This document shows, piece after piece, positions 34,619 to 42,472 of a stretch of 64,000 bases of DNA (the stretch's first letter is position 1; the number at the start of each line of letters is the position of its first letter). The notes under the pieces were generated by a model. It ran no database searches, was not told the DNA's origin, and was given only the letters and a program-made list of their open reading frames with translations. Source of the DNA: Pseudomonas mandelii (GTDB lineage: Bacteria > Pseudomonadota > Gammaproteobacteria > Pseudomonadales > Pseudomonadaceae); NCBI RefSeq assembly GCF_006438925.1, contig NZ_RCZA01000007.1, positions 127,611 through 191,610 of the forward strand, given 5' to 3'. The translations under genes were made by a program, and so were the position numbers.

Positions 34619-34747
34619 AAGCATAATCCACTTCGTGCGAGTTCCTGACCAAGCGGTCAACAAATTCGCAAGTGCCTCAAAGGGTCGCTGCCACCCTCAT
34701 GGGTCCGGCCCTGGAAATAACAATAAAACTCTTGAGGAGTACTCGCT

Positions 34748-36097
34748 GTGGAAAGCCGCAAATCCGAAGCCCCGACGCTGGAACTCTCGCCGCCGTTACG
34801 CAATGGCTGGCTGGAGCGCATCTTCAAACTCAGCTTGCATGGCACCACGGTGAAGACCGAGTTGATTGCCGGTCTGACAACCTTCATCACCATGGCCTAC
34901 ATCATCTTCGTCAACCCCAACATCATGGCCGACGCCGGGATCGATCACGGTGCCGCGTTCGTCGCCACCTGCATCGCCGCCGCGCTCGGCTGCCTGTTGA
35001 TGGGGCTTTACGCCAACTGGCCGGTCGGCCTGGCGCCGGGCATGGGCCTCAACGCCTTCTTTACCTACACCGTGGTCGGCACCATGGGTTACAACTGGGA
35101 AACCGCCCTTGGCGCGGTGTTTGTTTCCGGTGTGTTGTTCATGTTTCTGACTTTTTCCCGGATCCGCGAATGGCTGCTCAATAGCATCCCGGTGAGTTTG
35201 CGCTTTGCCATGGGCGCCGGTGTGGGCCTGTTTTTGGGGCTGATCGGCTTGAAAACCGCGGGCATCGTGGTCGACAGCCCGGCCACCCTGATCAAGCTCG
35301 GCTCCCTGCGCGAGCCTGGTCCGCTGCTGGCCGCCATCTGTTTCCTGATGATCGCCGTACTCAGCTACCACAAAGTGTTTGGCGCGATTCTCATCAGCAT
35401 CATCACCGTCACCCTGGCGGGTTGGGGCCTGGGCCTGGTGCACTACGAGGGCCTCATGTCCGCCCCGCCGAGCCTGGCACCGACCTGGATGGCCATGAAC
35501 ATCGCAGGCGTATTCAACGTCAGCATGATCAGCGTGGTGCTGGCCTTCCTCTTCGTGCACATGTTCGACACCGCCGGCACCCTGATGGGCGTCGCCCAGC
35601 GCGCCGGCCTGGTGAACGCGGATGGCAAGATCGAAAACCTCTCCCGCGCCCTGAAAGCCGACAGTGCTTCCAGCGTATTCGGTGCGATGGTCGGTGTTCC
35701 GCCGGTCACCAGCTACGTGGAAAGTGCCGCGGGTGTAGCCGCTGGTGGTCGGACTGGTCTTACCGCAGTGACCGTAGGTGTGCTATTTATTGCCGCAATG
35801 TTTTTCGCACCGCTGGCGGGCATGATCCCCGCTTACGCAACCGCCGGTGCGCTGATTTATGTGGCGATGCTGATGATGGGCGGCATGGCGCACATCGAAT
35901 GGGACGAAGCGACCGACAGCATTCCGGCGATCGTTACCGCGATCATGATGCCCCTGACCTTCTCGGTCGCCGACGGCATCGCGCTGGGCTTTATCACTTA
36001 CGTGGTGCTGAAGGCCTTCACCGGTAAGCACAAGGAAATTTCCGTCAGTCTTTGGGTGCTCTGCGCGATCTTCATCGCCAAGTTCGTTTTCTTGTAA
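34748..36097 (+). CDS. NCS2 purine permease (AzgA/GhxP-like)
   Basis: Inner-membrane proton-coupled nucleobase carrier of 449 residues. The GTG start has TGAGGAG eight bases upstream. AzgA-branch signatures are ELIAGLTTFITMAYIIFVNP near the N-terminus, GLAPGMGLNAFFTYTVV, and MFDTAGTLMGVAQRAGL, with GVPPVTSYVESAAGVAAGGR in helix 10. This branch is known for hypoxanthine/guanine/adenine uptake. It opens the purine/ureide island and carries the same operator-like palindrome upstream as uraH and puuE. A terminator follows. Confidence 0.92.
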   Translation: MESRKSEAPTLELSPPLRNGWLERIFKLSLHGTTVKTELIAGLTTFITMAYIIFVNPNIMADAGIDHGAAFVATCIAAALGCLLMGLYANWPVGLAPGMGLNAFFTYTVVGTMGYNWETALGAVFVSGVLFMFLTFSRIREWLLNSIPVSLRFAMGAGVGLFLGLIGLKTAGIVVDSPATLIKLGSLREPGPLLAAICFLMIAVLSYHKVFGAILISIITVTLAGWGLGLVHYEGLMSAPPSLAPTWMAMNIAGVFNVSMISVVLAFLFVHMFDTAGTLMGVAQRAGLVNADGKIENLSRALKADSASSVFGAMVGVPPVTSYVESAAGVAAGGRTGLTAVTVGVLFIAAMFFAPLAGMIPAYATAGALIYVAMLMMGGMAHIEWDEATDSIPAIVTAIMMPLTFSVADGIALGFITYVVLKAFTGKHKEISVSLWVLCAIFIAKFVFL

Positions 36098-36131
36098 GCC
36101 GTTTACGATTCAAAAACAGTGTTTCAAAACA

Positions 36132-36157
36132 GCCTCACCCCGTCGGGTGGGGCTTTT
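36132..36157 (+). terminator. Terminator after the purine permease
   Basis: GCCTCACCC / GGGTGGGGC stem (one G-T pair), CGTC loop, followed by TTTT. Confidence 0.85.
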
Positions 36158-36176
36158 GCACAAATGGAGGAAAGTG

Positions 36177-36803
36177 ATGAGTCTGGAAACCTGGCTGCTG
36201 TTCAGCGGCGCTGCGCTGGTGGTCATCCTGATCCCGGGGCCACTGTCTTTGCTGATGATCAGCAACAGTCTGAATTACGGTTTGCGCCGTTCTTACCCGG
36301 CGTTTCTGGGTGGCGTGATTGCCTCGATCTGCTTGCTTAGTGCGTCGGCGCTGGGTTTGGGCGCCTTGCTGCTGGCATCGGAACAACTGTTCAGTGCCTT
36401 GAAGATCGTCGGTGCGCTGTACTTGTTCTATCTGGCCTGGCAGAGCTGGCAGCAATCGCGCCTGCCCTCCCACGGCGCTGAAGTGCCCCAGGCTGCGCCA
36501 GTGCCACGCTTTCGCGCACTGTTCGGGCGCGCGTTTATGTTGGGCGCCAGCAACCCGAAAGACATTCTGTTCTTCGCCGCTTTCCTCCCGCAGTTCCTCA
36601 GCGCAGAGCAACCATTCCTGCCGCAGCTGCTGGTGATGATTGCGACCTGGACCGTGCTGGATTTGCTGTGCAAGTTGGCTTATGGGCTGGGTGCCCACGG
36701 TGCGGCGCGGTATTTGCGCAGTGGCAAGGGGCAGAGCTGGTTTAACCGGGTGAGTGCGGGGTTGTTCAGTGGTGCGGGTGCAGCATCCTTGTTGAGCCGT
36801 TAA
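36177..36803 (+). CDS. LysE/RhtB-family exporter
   Basis: Small inner-membrane exporter of 208 residues with about six helices. The family signature is IPGPLSLLMISNSLNYGLRR near the N-terminus, and ASNPKDILFFAAFLPQFL follows in the second half. The ATG at 36177 has GGAGG seven bases upstream. Family members export amino acids or their analogues; the substrate here is unknown. It has a separate start after a terminator and is not clearly part of the purine pathway. Confidence 0.92.
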   Translation: MSLETWLLFSGAALVVILIPGPLSLLMISNSLNYGLRRSYPAFLGGVIASICLLSASALGLGALLLASEQLFSALKIVGALYLFYLAWQSWQQSRLPSHGAEVPQAAPVPRFRALFGRAFMLGASNPKDILFFAAFLPQFLSAEQPFLPQLLVMIATWTVLDLLCKLAYGLGAHGAARYLRSGKGQSWFNRVSAGLFSGAGAASLLSR

Positions 36804-36807
36804 AGAT

Positions 36808-36901
36808 CAAAAGATCGCAGCCTCGTTTCACTCGACAGCTCCTACAGGGATCGCGGTTTCCTGTAGGAGCTGTCGAGTGAAACGAGGCTGCGATCTTTTG
36901 A
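36808..36901. repeat. Class B REP inverted pair, long arms
   Basis: CAAAAGATCGCAGCCTCGTT and its perfect inverse end a 94-bp unit with about 40-bp arms. The inner variant is TCGTTTCACTCGACAGCTCC instead of the usual TGCGGCAGCTCC. Confidence 0.9.
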
Positions 36902-36913
36902 CTTTCCCAAAGG

Positions 36914-36941
36914 CAAAAAAAAGCCCGCAGTGTGAGCGGGC
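36914..36941 (-). terminator. uraH terminator
   Basis: On the minus strand GCCCGC / GCGGGC with a 7-nt loop is followed by eight T. It sits 45 bp after the uraH stop. Confidence 0.85.
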
Positions 36942-36986
36942 GAAAGACCAAAGAAGCTATATGCGCAGGATTCTGGGGGGAAAGTC

Positions 36987-37340
36987 CTAGCTTCCTCTGT
37001 AGGTCGAATAGCTGTACGGCGAAATCAGCAACGGCACATGGTAGTGATCCTGTTCCGCAGAGATGCCAAAACGCAGCACCACCACATCCAGGAACGCGGG
37101 TTCTGGCAGCTGAACGCCACGGGCGCGGTAGTAATCGCCCGCATGAAACTGAACCTGATAGACCCCGGAACGGTAGTCATCGCCTTGCAGCAGCGGTGCA
37201 TCGACCCGGCCGTCGCTGTTAGTGACTGCTGTGGCCACCAATTCCAGCTGCGAACCTTCAACGCGGTACAACTCGACCTTGATCGAGCTGCCCGGGCAAC
37301 CGTGTGCAGCGTCCAAAACGTGTGTAGTCAAACGTCCCAT
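36987..37340 (-). CDS. uraH: 5-hydroxyisourate hydrolase
   Basis: Transthyretin-like enzyme that hydrolyses 5-hydroxyisourate, the product of urate oxidation, to OHCU. The 117 residues are full length. The N-terminal LTTHVLDAAHGCPG carries the active-site His, and the C-terminal YSTYRGS ends in the diagnostic Y-R-G-S. There is no signal peptide. It is transcribed divergently from puuE; an operator-like ATTGTACACAAT is about 130 bp upstream of its ATG. Confidence 0.96.
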   Translation of the reverse strand: MGRLTTHVLDAAHGCPGSSIKVELYRVEGSQLELVATAVTNSDGRVDAPLLQGDDYRSGVYQVQFHAGDYYRARGVQLPEPAFLDVVVLRFGISAEQDHYHVPLLISPYSYSTYRGS

Positions 37341-37470
37341 TGATTCTGCGCGCCTGCCTGCGTGGAGCAGTCAGACCTCGCGCCTCCCGAAGTCAGTTGA
37401 AAAGGAGACCGCACCGATTCGGAGCACGAAAAGCTGCGGCGAGCGACTGATTAAGACACTTTTCAAAAAA

Positions 37471-37482
37471 ATTGTACACAAT
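37471..37482. promoter_or_regulatory. Purine-island operator 2 (uraH side)
   Basis: ATTGTACACAAT, a palindrome with only the central base pair unmatched, in the 432-bp uraH-puuE gap. The rest of the gap (37341-37772) is AT-rich upstream DNA with no gene. Confidence 0.55.
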
Positions 37483-37666
37483 AAAAACAACATATTTACC
37501 GTTAGATCCATCATTCAGGGATTCCCACCGAATCTGACGCCGAGCCATAGGGCCAGAGGACCTTCCATCCATTAGCTGACCAATCGGGCAGGTTTCTTGC
37601 AATAACATGTAAAGATGACAGTCAGTGAAAAATGCAAAAAAACAGGCTTACAAAGTGGATATAAAG

Positions 37667-37676
37667 TTGTATACAA
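37667..37676. promoter_or_regulatory. Purine-island operator 3 (puuE side)
   Basis: Perfect TTGTATACAA, about 97 bp upstream of the puuE GTG and overlapping possible -10 sequences (TATAAA at 37660, TATACA at 37670). Confidence 0.6.
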
Positions 37677-37772
37677 TCAGCCCATCGCTGTGACGCCAGC
37701 CTGTCATCACACTGCTGGCCGCCTCACAAACCTGACCTTGAACAAGTCGAACGAATAAGAAGGAAGACTGCA

Positions 37773-38699
37773 GTGAGCGCTGACTACCCACGCGACCTGA
37801 TCGGTTACGGCAGTAACCCTCCTCACCCACACTGGCCGGGCAATGCCCGCATCGCCTTGTCCTTCGTGCTCAATTACGAAGAAGGTGGCGAGCGCAATAT
37901 CCTGCACGGCGATAAAGAATCCGAAGCCTTCCTCTCGGAAATGGTCTCGGCGCAGCCGTTGCAAGGCGCGCGCAACATGAGCATGGAATCCCTTTACGAG
38001 TATGGCAGCCGTGCCGGCGTCTGGCGGATTCTGAAACTGTTCAAGGAATTCGACATTCCGCTGACCATCTTCGCCGTGGCCATGGCCGCCCAGCGTCACC
38101 CGGACGTGATCCGCGCGATGGTCGATGCCGGCCACGAGATCTGCAGCCACGGCTATCGCTGGATCGACTACCAGTACATGGACGAAGCGCAGGAACGCGA
38201 GCACATGCTCGAAGCGATCCGCGTCCTCACCGAAATCACCGGAGAGCGTCCACTGGGTTGGTACACCGGCCGCACCGGTCCGAACACCCGTCGACTGGTG
38301 ATGGAAGAAGGCGGTTTCCTCTACGACTGCGACACCTACGACGACGACCTGCCCTACTGGGAACCGAACAATCCGACCGGCAAGCCGCACCTGGTGATTC
38401 CGTACACGCTGGACACCAACGATATGCGCTTCACCCAGGTTCAGGGCTTCAACAAGGGCGACGATTTCTTTGAATACCTCAAAGACGCGTTCGACGTGCT
38501 TTACGCTGAAGGCGCCGAAGCGCCGAAGATGTTGTCGATCGGCCTGCACTGCCGTCTGATTGGCCGTCCGGCGCGTCTGGCCTCGCTCAAACGCTTTATC
38601 GAATACGCTAAAAGTCATGAACAGGTGTGGTTCAGCCGTCGCGTCGACATCGCTCGCCACTGGCACGAAACCCACCCGTACCAAGGGGCCGCGAAATGA
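37773..38699 (+). CDS. puuE: Allantoinase PuuE (polysaccharide-deacetylase type)
   Basis: Metal-independent allantoinase that opens allantoin to allantoate. It has 308 residues of NodB/deacetylase-like fold: ALSFVLNYEEGGERNILHGD near the N-terminus, GHEICSHGYRWIDYQYM, GWYTGRTGPNTRRLV and LSIGLHCRLIGRPAR. The GTG start at 37773 has AGGAAG six bases upstream. Its stop overlaps the uraD start (ATGA). It heads the transcript puuE-uraD-alc and probably allA-puuD. Confidence 0.95.
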   Translation: MSADYPRDLIGYGSNPPHPHWPGNARIALSFVLNYEEGGERNILHGDKESEAFLSEMVSAQPLQGARNMSMESLYEYGSRAGVWRILKLFKEFDIPLTIFAVAMAAQRHPDVIRAMVDAGHEICSHGYRWIDYQYMDEAQEREHMLEAIRVLTEITGERPLGWYTGRTGPNTRRLVMEEGGFLYDCDTYDDDLPYWEPNNPTGKPHLVIPYTLDTNDMRFTQVQGFNKGDDFFEYLKDAFDVLYAEGAEAPKMLSIGLHCRLIGRPARLASLKRFIEYAKSHEQVWFSRRVDIARHWHETHPYQGAAK

Positions 38700-39211
38700 G
38701 TCACTTCCAAACCCTGAAGCCGTCGACCCTGAGCCGCGACGCGTTTGTCGCCGCCTTCGCGGACATCTACGAACATTCGCCTTGGGTGGCCGAAAAGGGC
38801 TTCGACCTGGGCCAGGACGCTTCGATCGACGAGATCGAAACCCTGCACCAGCGCATGAGCGACATCCTGTTGAGCGCCGATCACGCCAGTCAATTGGCAT
38901 TGATCAACGCTCACCCGGACCTGGCCGGCAAAGCTGCCGTCCAGGGCCAACTGACCGAAGCCAGCACGAATGAACAGGCTGGCGCCGGTATTCACCAATG
39001 CACGGCCGAAGAGTTCCAGCGCTTCACCGAGCTGAACGACGCCTACAAAGCCAAGTTCAAGTTTCCCTTCATCATGGCGGTAAAAGGCAGCAACCGGCAT
39101 CAGATCCTCGCGGCGTTCGAAACGCGCATTCACAACCCGCAAGACACCGAGTTCAAATGCGCGCTGGCGGAGATCAACAAGATCGCCCTGTTCCGATTAC
39201 TGACCCTATAG
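38696..39211 (+). CDS. uraD: OHCU decarboxylase
   Basis: Decarboxylates 2-oxo-4-hydroxy-4-carboxy-5-ureidoimidazoline to S-allantoin, following UraH. It has 171 all-helical residues. Signature pieces are YEHSPWVAEKGF, LINAHPDLAGKAA (active-site His) and FPFIMAVKGSNRHQILAAFE. The ATG overlaps the puuE stop, and a 69-bp upstream extension inside puuE is rejected. It is separated from allantoicase by 90 bp. Confidence 0.95.
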   Translation: MSHFQTLKPSTLSRDAFVAAFADIYEHSPWVAEKGFDLGQDASIDEIETLHQRMSDILLSADHASQLALINAHPDLAGKAAVQGQLTEASTNEQAGAGIHQCTAEEFQRFTELNDAYKAKFKFPFIMAVKGSNRHQILAAFETRIHNPQDTEFKCALAEINKIALFRLLTL

Positions 39212-39301
39212 CGACCTTGGCCCGAGCAAGTTTCCGAACGCAGAACGAGCCCTGGGCCCTGAGAGCATCCCAAGCCAACTAATTAAAGGCAGACAAGAAG
39301 A

Positions 39302-40297
39302 ATGAAAGCTTACGCCGTACCTTTCGAGAAGTTCGTCAACCTGGCCGACGCCCGCCTGGGCACCAAAATCATCTCGGTCACCGATGACTGGTTCGCTGAT
39401 GCCAACCGTCTGTTCCAGCCGACCCCGGCTGTGTGGAAGGAGGGCGTGTTCGATGACAACGGCAAGTGGATGGACGGCTGGGAGTCGCGCCGCAAGCGCT
39501 TCGAAGGCTACGACAGCGCAGTGATCCGTCTGGGCGTTCCGGGCTCGATCAAGGGCGTGGACATCGACACTTCATTCTTCACCGGCAACTTCCCGCCGTC
39601 GGCCTCCCTGGAAGCGTGCTTCCTGGCCTCGGGCGAGCCGGACGAAAATACCCAGTGGACTGAAGTGCTGTCCGCCGTCGAGCTGCAAGGCAACAGCCAC
39701 CACTACCACGAAATCAACAACGCCCAGGCGTTCAGCCACCTGCGCTTCAACATCTACCCGGATGGTGGCGTGGCCCGTCTGCGTGTCTACGGTATTCCGT
39801 TCCGCGACTGGTCCGCTGTGGGCGACAACGAGCAAGTTGATCTGGCAGCAGCCCTGAACGGTGGCCGCGCCCTCGCCTGCTCCGACGAACATTTCGGTCG
39901 CATGAGCAACATCCTCAACCCGGGCCGTGGCATCAACATGGGCGATGGCTGGGAAACCGCGCGCCGTCGCACGCCAGGCAATGACTGGGTCATTGTCGCG
40001 CTGGGTCATGCCGGCGAAATCGAGAAAGTCATCGTCGACACCCTGCACTTCAAGGGCAACTACCCGGACACCTGCTCGATCCAGGGCGCATTCGTTAAGG
40101 GCGGCACCGACAGCCAGATCGAAACCCAATCGCTGTTCTGGCGCGAATTGCTACCGGCGCAGAAACTGGAAATGCACGCCGAACACACCTTCGCCGAGCA
40201 GATCAAGGCGCTGGGGCCGATCACCCACATCCGTTTGAACGTGTTCCCGGATGGTGGTGTGAGTCGCCTGCGCGTTTTGGGCAAGGTCGCGAAGTAA
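39302..40297 (+). CDS. alc: Allantoicase
   Basis: Hydrolyses allantoate to ureidoglycolate and urea. The 331 residues form two similar jelly-roll halves. The first contains FADANRLFQPTPAVWK, WMDGWESRRKRFEGYD and FNIYPDGGVARLRVYG. The second repeats the pattern as SNILNPGRGINMGDGWETAR and LNVFPDGGVSRLRVLG. Together with puuE and allA it completes ureide degradation. A class B REP separates it from allA, so transcription onward may be reduced. Confidence 0.96.
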   Translation: MKAYAVPFEKFVNLADARLGTKIISVTDDWFADANRLFQPTPAVWKEGVFDDNGKWMDGWESRRKRFEGYDSAVIRLGVPGSIKGVDIDTSFFTGNFPPSASLEACFLASGEPDENTQWTEVLSAVELQGNSHHYHEINNAQAFSHLRFNIYPDGGVARLRVYGIPFRDWSAVGDNEQVDLAAALNGGRALACSDEHFGRMSNILNPGRGINMGDGWETARRRTPGNDWVIVALGHAGEIEKVIVDTLHFKGNYPDTCSIQGAFVKGGTDSQIETQSLFWRELLPAQKLEMHAEHTFAEQIKALGPITHIRLNVFPDGGVSRLRVLGKVAK

Positions 40298-40304
40298 TGC
40301 TGAG

Positions 40305-40393
40305 CCTGTAGGAGCTGCCGCAGGCTGCGATCTTTTGATCTTGATCTTAAAAAGCAAAGTCAAAAGATCGCAGGCTTCGCCAGCTCCTACAGG
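40305..40393. repeat. Class B REP inverted pair between alc and allA
   Basis: CTGTAGGAGCTGCCGCAGGC ... inverted AAAGATCGCAGGCTTCGCCA GCTCCTACAG arms around an AT-rich spacer. The two halves are imperfect copies, GCCGCAGG against GGCTTCGCC. Confidence 0.85.
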
Positions 40394-40438
40394 GAACGCA
40401 GTGAACCGAAATCAAATTTCAAAGAAAAGAAGACCAGC

Positions 40439-40942
40439 ATGCGCACATTAACGATTGAACCGCTGACCAAAGAAGCCTTCGCCCCTTTCGGTGACGTGAT
40501 CGAAACCGACGGCAGCGATCACTTCATGATCAACAACGGTTCGACCATGCGCTTTCACAAACTGGCGACGGTGCAAACCGCCACGCCAGAGGACAACGCG
40601 ATCATCAGCATCTTCCGCGCCGACGCGCAGGACATGCCGCTGACCGTCAGCATGCTGGAGCGTCACCCGCTGGGCAGCCAGGCTTTCATTCCGCTGCTCG
40701 GCAACCCCTTTCTGATCGTGGTCGCGCCACTTGGCGATGAACCTGTATCAGGCTTGGTCCGCGCCTTCGTCACCAACGGCAGGCAGGGCATTAATTACCA
40801 TCGCGGCGTTTGGCACCATCCGGTGCTGACGATCGAAAAGCGGGATGACTTCCTGGTGGTTGATCGCAGTGGCACAGGCAATAACTGCGATGAGCATTTT
40901 TTCAAAGAGGATGAGCGTTTGATCCTTGCCCCCCACCAATAA
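40439..40942 (+). CDS. allA: Ureidoglycolate lyase
   Basis: Splits ureidoglycolate to glyoxylate and urea, the last step of the pathway encoded here. It has 167 residues of cupin-like fold: PFGDVIETDG near the N-terminus, MLERHPLGSQAFIPLLG in the centre and GVWHHPVLTI towards the end. An AAGA-rich stretch precedes the ATG. It is downstream of a REP and 50 bp before puuD. Confidence 0.95.
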   Translation: MRTLTIEPLTKEAFAPFGDVIETDGSDHFMINNGSTMRFHKLATVQTATPEDNAIISIFRADAQDMPLTVSMLERHPLGSQAFIPLLGNPFLIVVAPLGDEPVSGLVRAFVTNGRQGINYHRGVWHHPVLTIEKRDDFLVVDRSGTGNNCDEHFFKEDERLILAPHQ

Positions 40943-40992
40943 GAGAAGGTCTGATCACTCGACAACAGAGTGACAGGCGAGAGGTAAAGACT

Positions 40993-42294
40993 GTGGAAGC
41001 ACATCTGTTGGAATGGCTGAACCTGAGCGTGCGCTGGGTTCACATGATTACTGGCGTGGCCTGGATCGGTGCGTCGTTCTATTTCGTCTGGCTGGAAAAC
41101 AACCTCAATCGGGTTAACCCGAAAAGTGGTCTGGCGGGCGATCTGTGGGCGATCCACGGCGGCGGTATCTACCACCTGGAAAAATACAAACTGGCCCCAC
41201 CGACCATGCCGGACAACCTGCACTGGTTCAAATGGGAAGCCTATTTCACCTGGATGTCGGGGATCGCGCTGCTGTGCGTGGTGTTCTACTCCAACCCGAC
41301 GCTGTACCTTCTGGCACCGGGCAGCAGCCTGACCGGCCCTGAAGGGGTCGCACTGGGCATCGCCTCGTTGTTCGTCGGCTGGTTCGTCTACTCCTTCCTC
41401 TGCGACTCGGCCCTGGGCAAACGCCCTGCCCTGCTAGGCGGAATCCTGTTCGTGCTGATCATTGGCGCCGCTTACGGCTTCAGCAAAGTGTTCAGCGGTC
41501 GTGGTGCGTACCTGCACGTCGGCGCGATCATCGGCACCATCATGGTCGGCAACGTGTTCCGCATCATCATGCCGGCCCAGCGCGCACTGGTTGCCGCGAT
41601 TGCCGAGAACCGCACGCCGGATCCGGCGCTGCCGGCCAAAGGCTTGCTGCGTTCGCGTCACAACAACTACTTCACCTTGCCGGTGCTGTTCATCATGATC
41701 AGCAACCACTTCCCGAGCACCTACGGCAGCCAATACAACTGGTTGATCCTGGCCGGGATCGCGGTATTGGCGGTGTTGGTGCGTCACTACTTCAACACCC
41801 GTCATGACAGCCACAAATTTGCCTGGACCCTGCCCGTTGCGGCAGTGGGCATGATCTGTCTGGCTTACGTGACTGGCCCGGCGCAGATGCCCAGCGCGCC
41901 TGAAGTAGCCAAGGCGCCTGGCACCATCGAGTACCAGCCGCTGCCGGAAACTGCCCTCGGTGGTGGTGCCAAACCTGAAGCGGCGAAACCTGCCGCGCCT
42001 GTCGCTGCACCGGCTCAGGCGTCCAACGCCGGCCCCGGTTTCGACAAGGTTCACAGTGTGATCCAGGAGCGTTGCGCGGTTTGCCATTCGGCCAAACCGA
42101 CCAGCCCGCTGTTCAGTGCTGCACCGGCCGGTGTGATGTTCGATACCCCCGAGCAGATCCGTCAGAACGCTGCACGCATCCAGGCTCAAGCCGTCACCAG
42201 CCAGATCATGCCACTGGGCAACATCACCCAGATGACCCAGCAGGAACGTGATCTGATCGGAGCGTGGATTGTTCAGGGAGCTCCAACCAATTAA
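40993..42294 (+). CDS. puuD: Membrane urate hydroxylase PuuD with cytochrome c tail
   Basis: Oxidises urate to 5-hydroxyisourate, replacing soluble uricase. It has 433 residues. The N-terminal ~300 form a membrane domain of about eight helices with conserved histidines (LSVRWVHMITGVAWIGASFY; RHNNYFTLPVLFIMISNHFP). An Ala/Pro linker follows at about 315-345, then a C-terminal cytochrome c domain with CAVCH (361-365) and a likely axial Met at about 406 (SQIMPLGN). The heme domain should pass electrons to the respiratory chain. GTG start. It feeds UraH and UraD encoded upstream. Confidence 0.94.
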   Translation: MEAHLLEWLNLSVRWVHMITGVAWIGASFYFVWLENNLNRVNPKSGLAGDLWAIHGGGIYHLEKYKLAPPTMPDNLHWFKWEAYFTWMSGIALLCVVFYSNPTLYLLAPGSSLTGPEGVALGIASLFVGWFVYSFLCDSALGKRPALLGGILFVLIIGAAYGFSKVFSGRGAYLHVGAIIGTIMVGNVFRIIMPAQRALVAAIAENRTPDPALPAKGLLRSRHNNYFTLPVLFIMISNHFPSTYGSQYNWLILAGIAVLAVLVRHYFNTRHDSHKFAWTLPVAAVGMICLAYVTGPAQMPSAPEVAKAPGTIEYQPLPETALGGGAKPEAAKPAAPVAAPAQASNAGPGFDKVHSVIQERCAVCHSAKPTSPLFSAAPAGVMFDTPEQIRQNAARIQAQAVTSQIMPLGNITQMTQQERDLIGAWIVQGAPTN

Positions 42295-42305
42295 CCGTTG
42301 AAAAG

Positions 42306-42422
42306 CATCGCGAGCAGGCTCGCTCCCACAGGATTTGTATCGCCTGTGTGGGAGCGGGCTTGCCCGCGAAAGCGTCAGGTCAGTCAGTAATGGCCTCTTC
42401 GCGAGCAAGCCCGCTCCCACAG
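42306..42422. repeat. Cluster of three class A REPs
   Basis: Three copies, at about 42307-42330, 42346-42370 and 42397-42421, in alternating orientation. The last two are a REPIN with the GAGCGGGCTTGCCCGC variant; the first is an extra inverted single. Confidence 0.88.
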
Positions 42423-42472
42423 GTTTGCCTGATGCACAAAATCACAAGAATAAAAAAGATCCGAGGTGTTGC

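Noticed and set aside
42335..42472. 46-codon N-terminal extension of the urate/xanthine permease
   Set aside because: The extension is translated REP sequence; the ATG at 42473 has a ribosome site and the conserved N-terminus.
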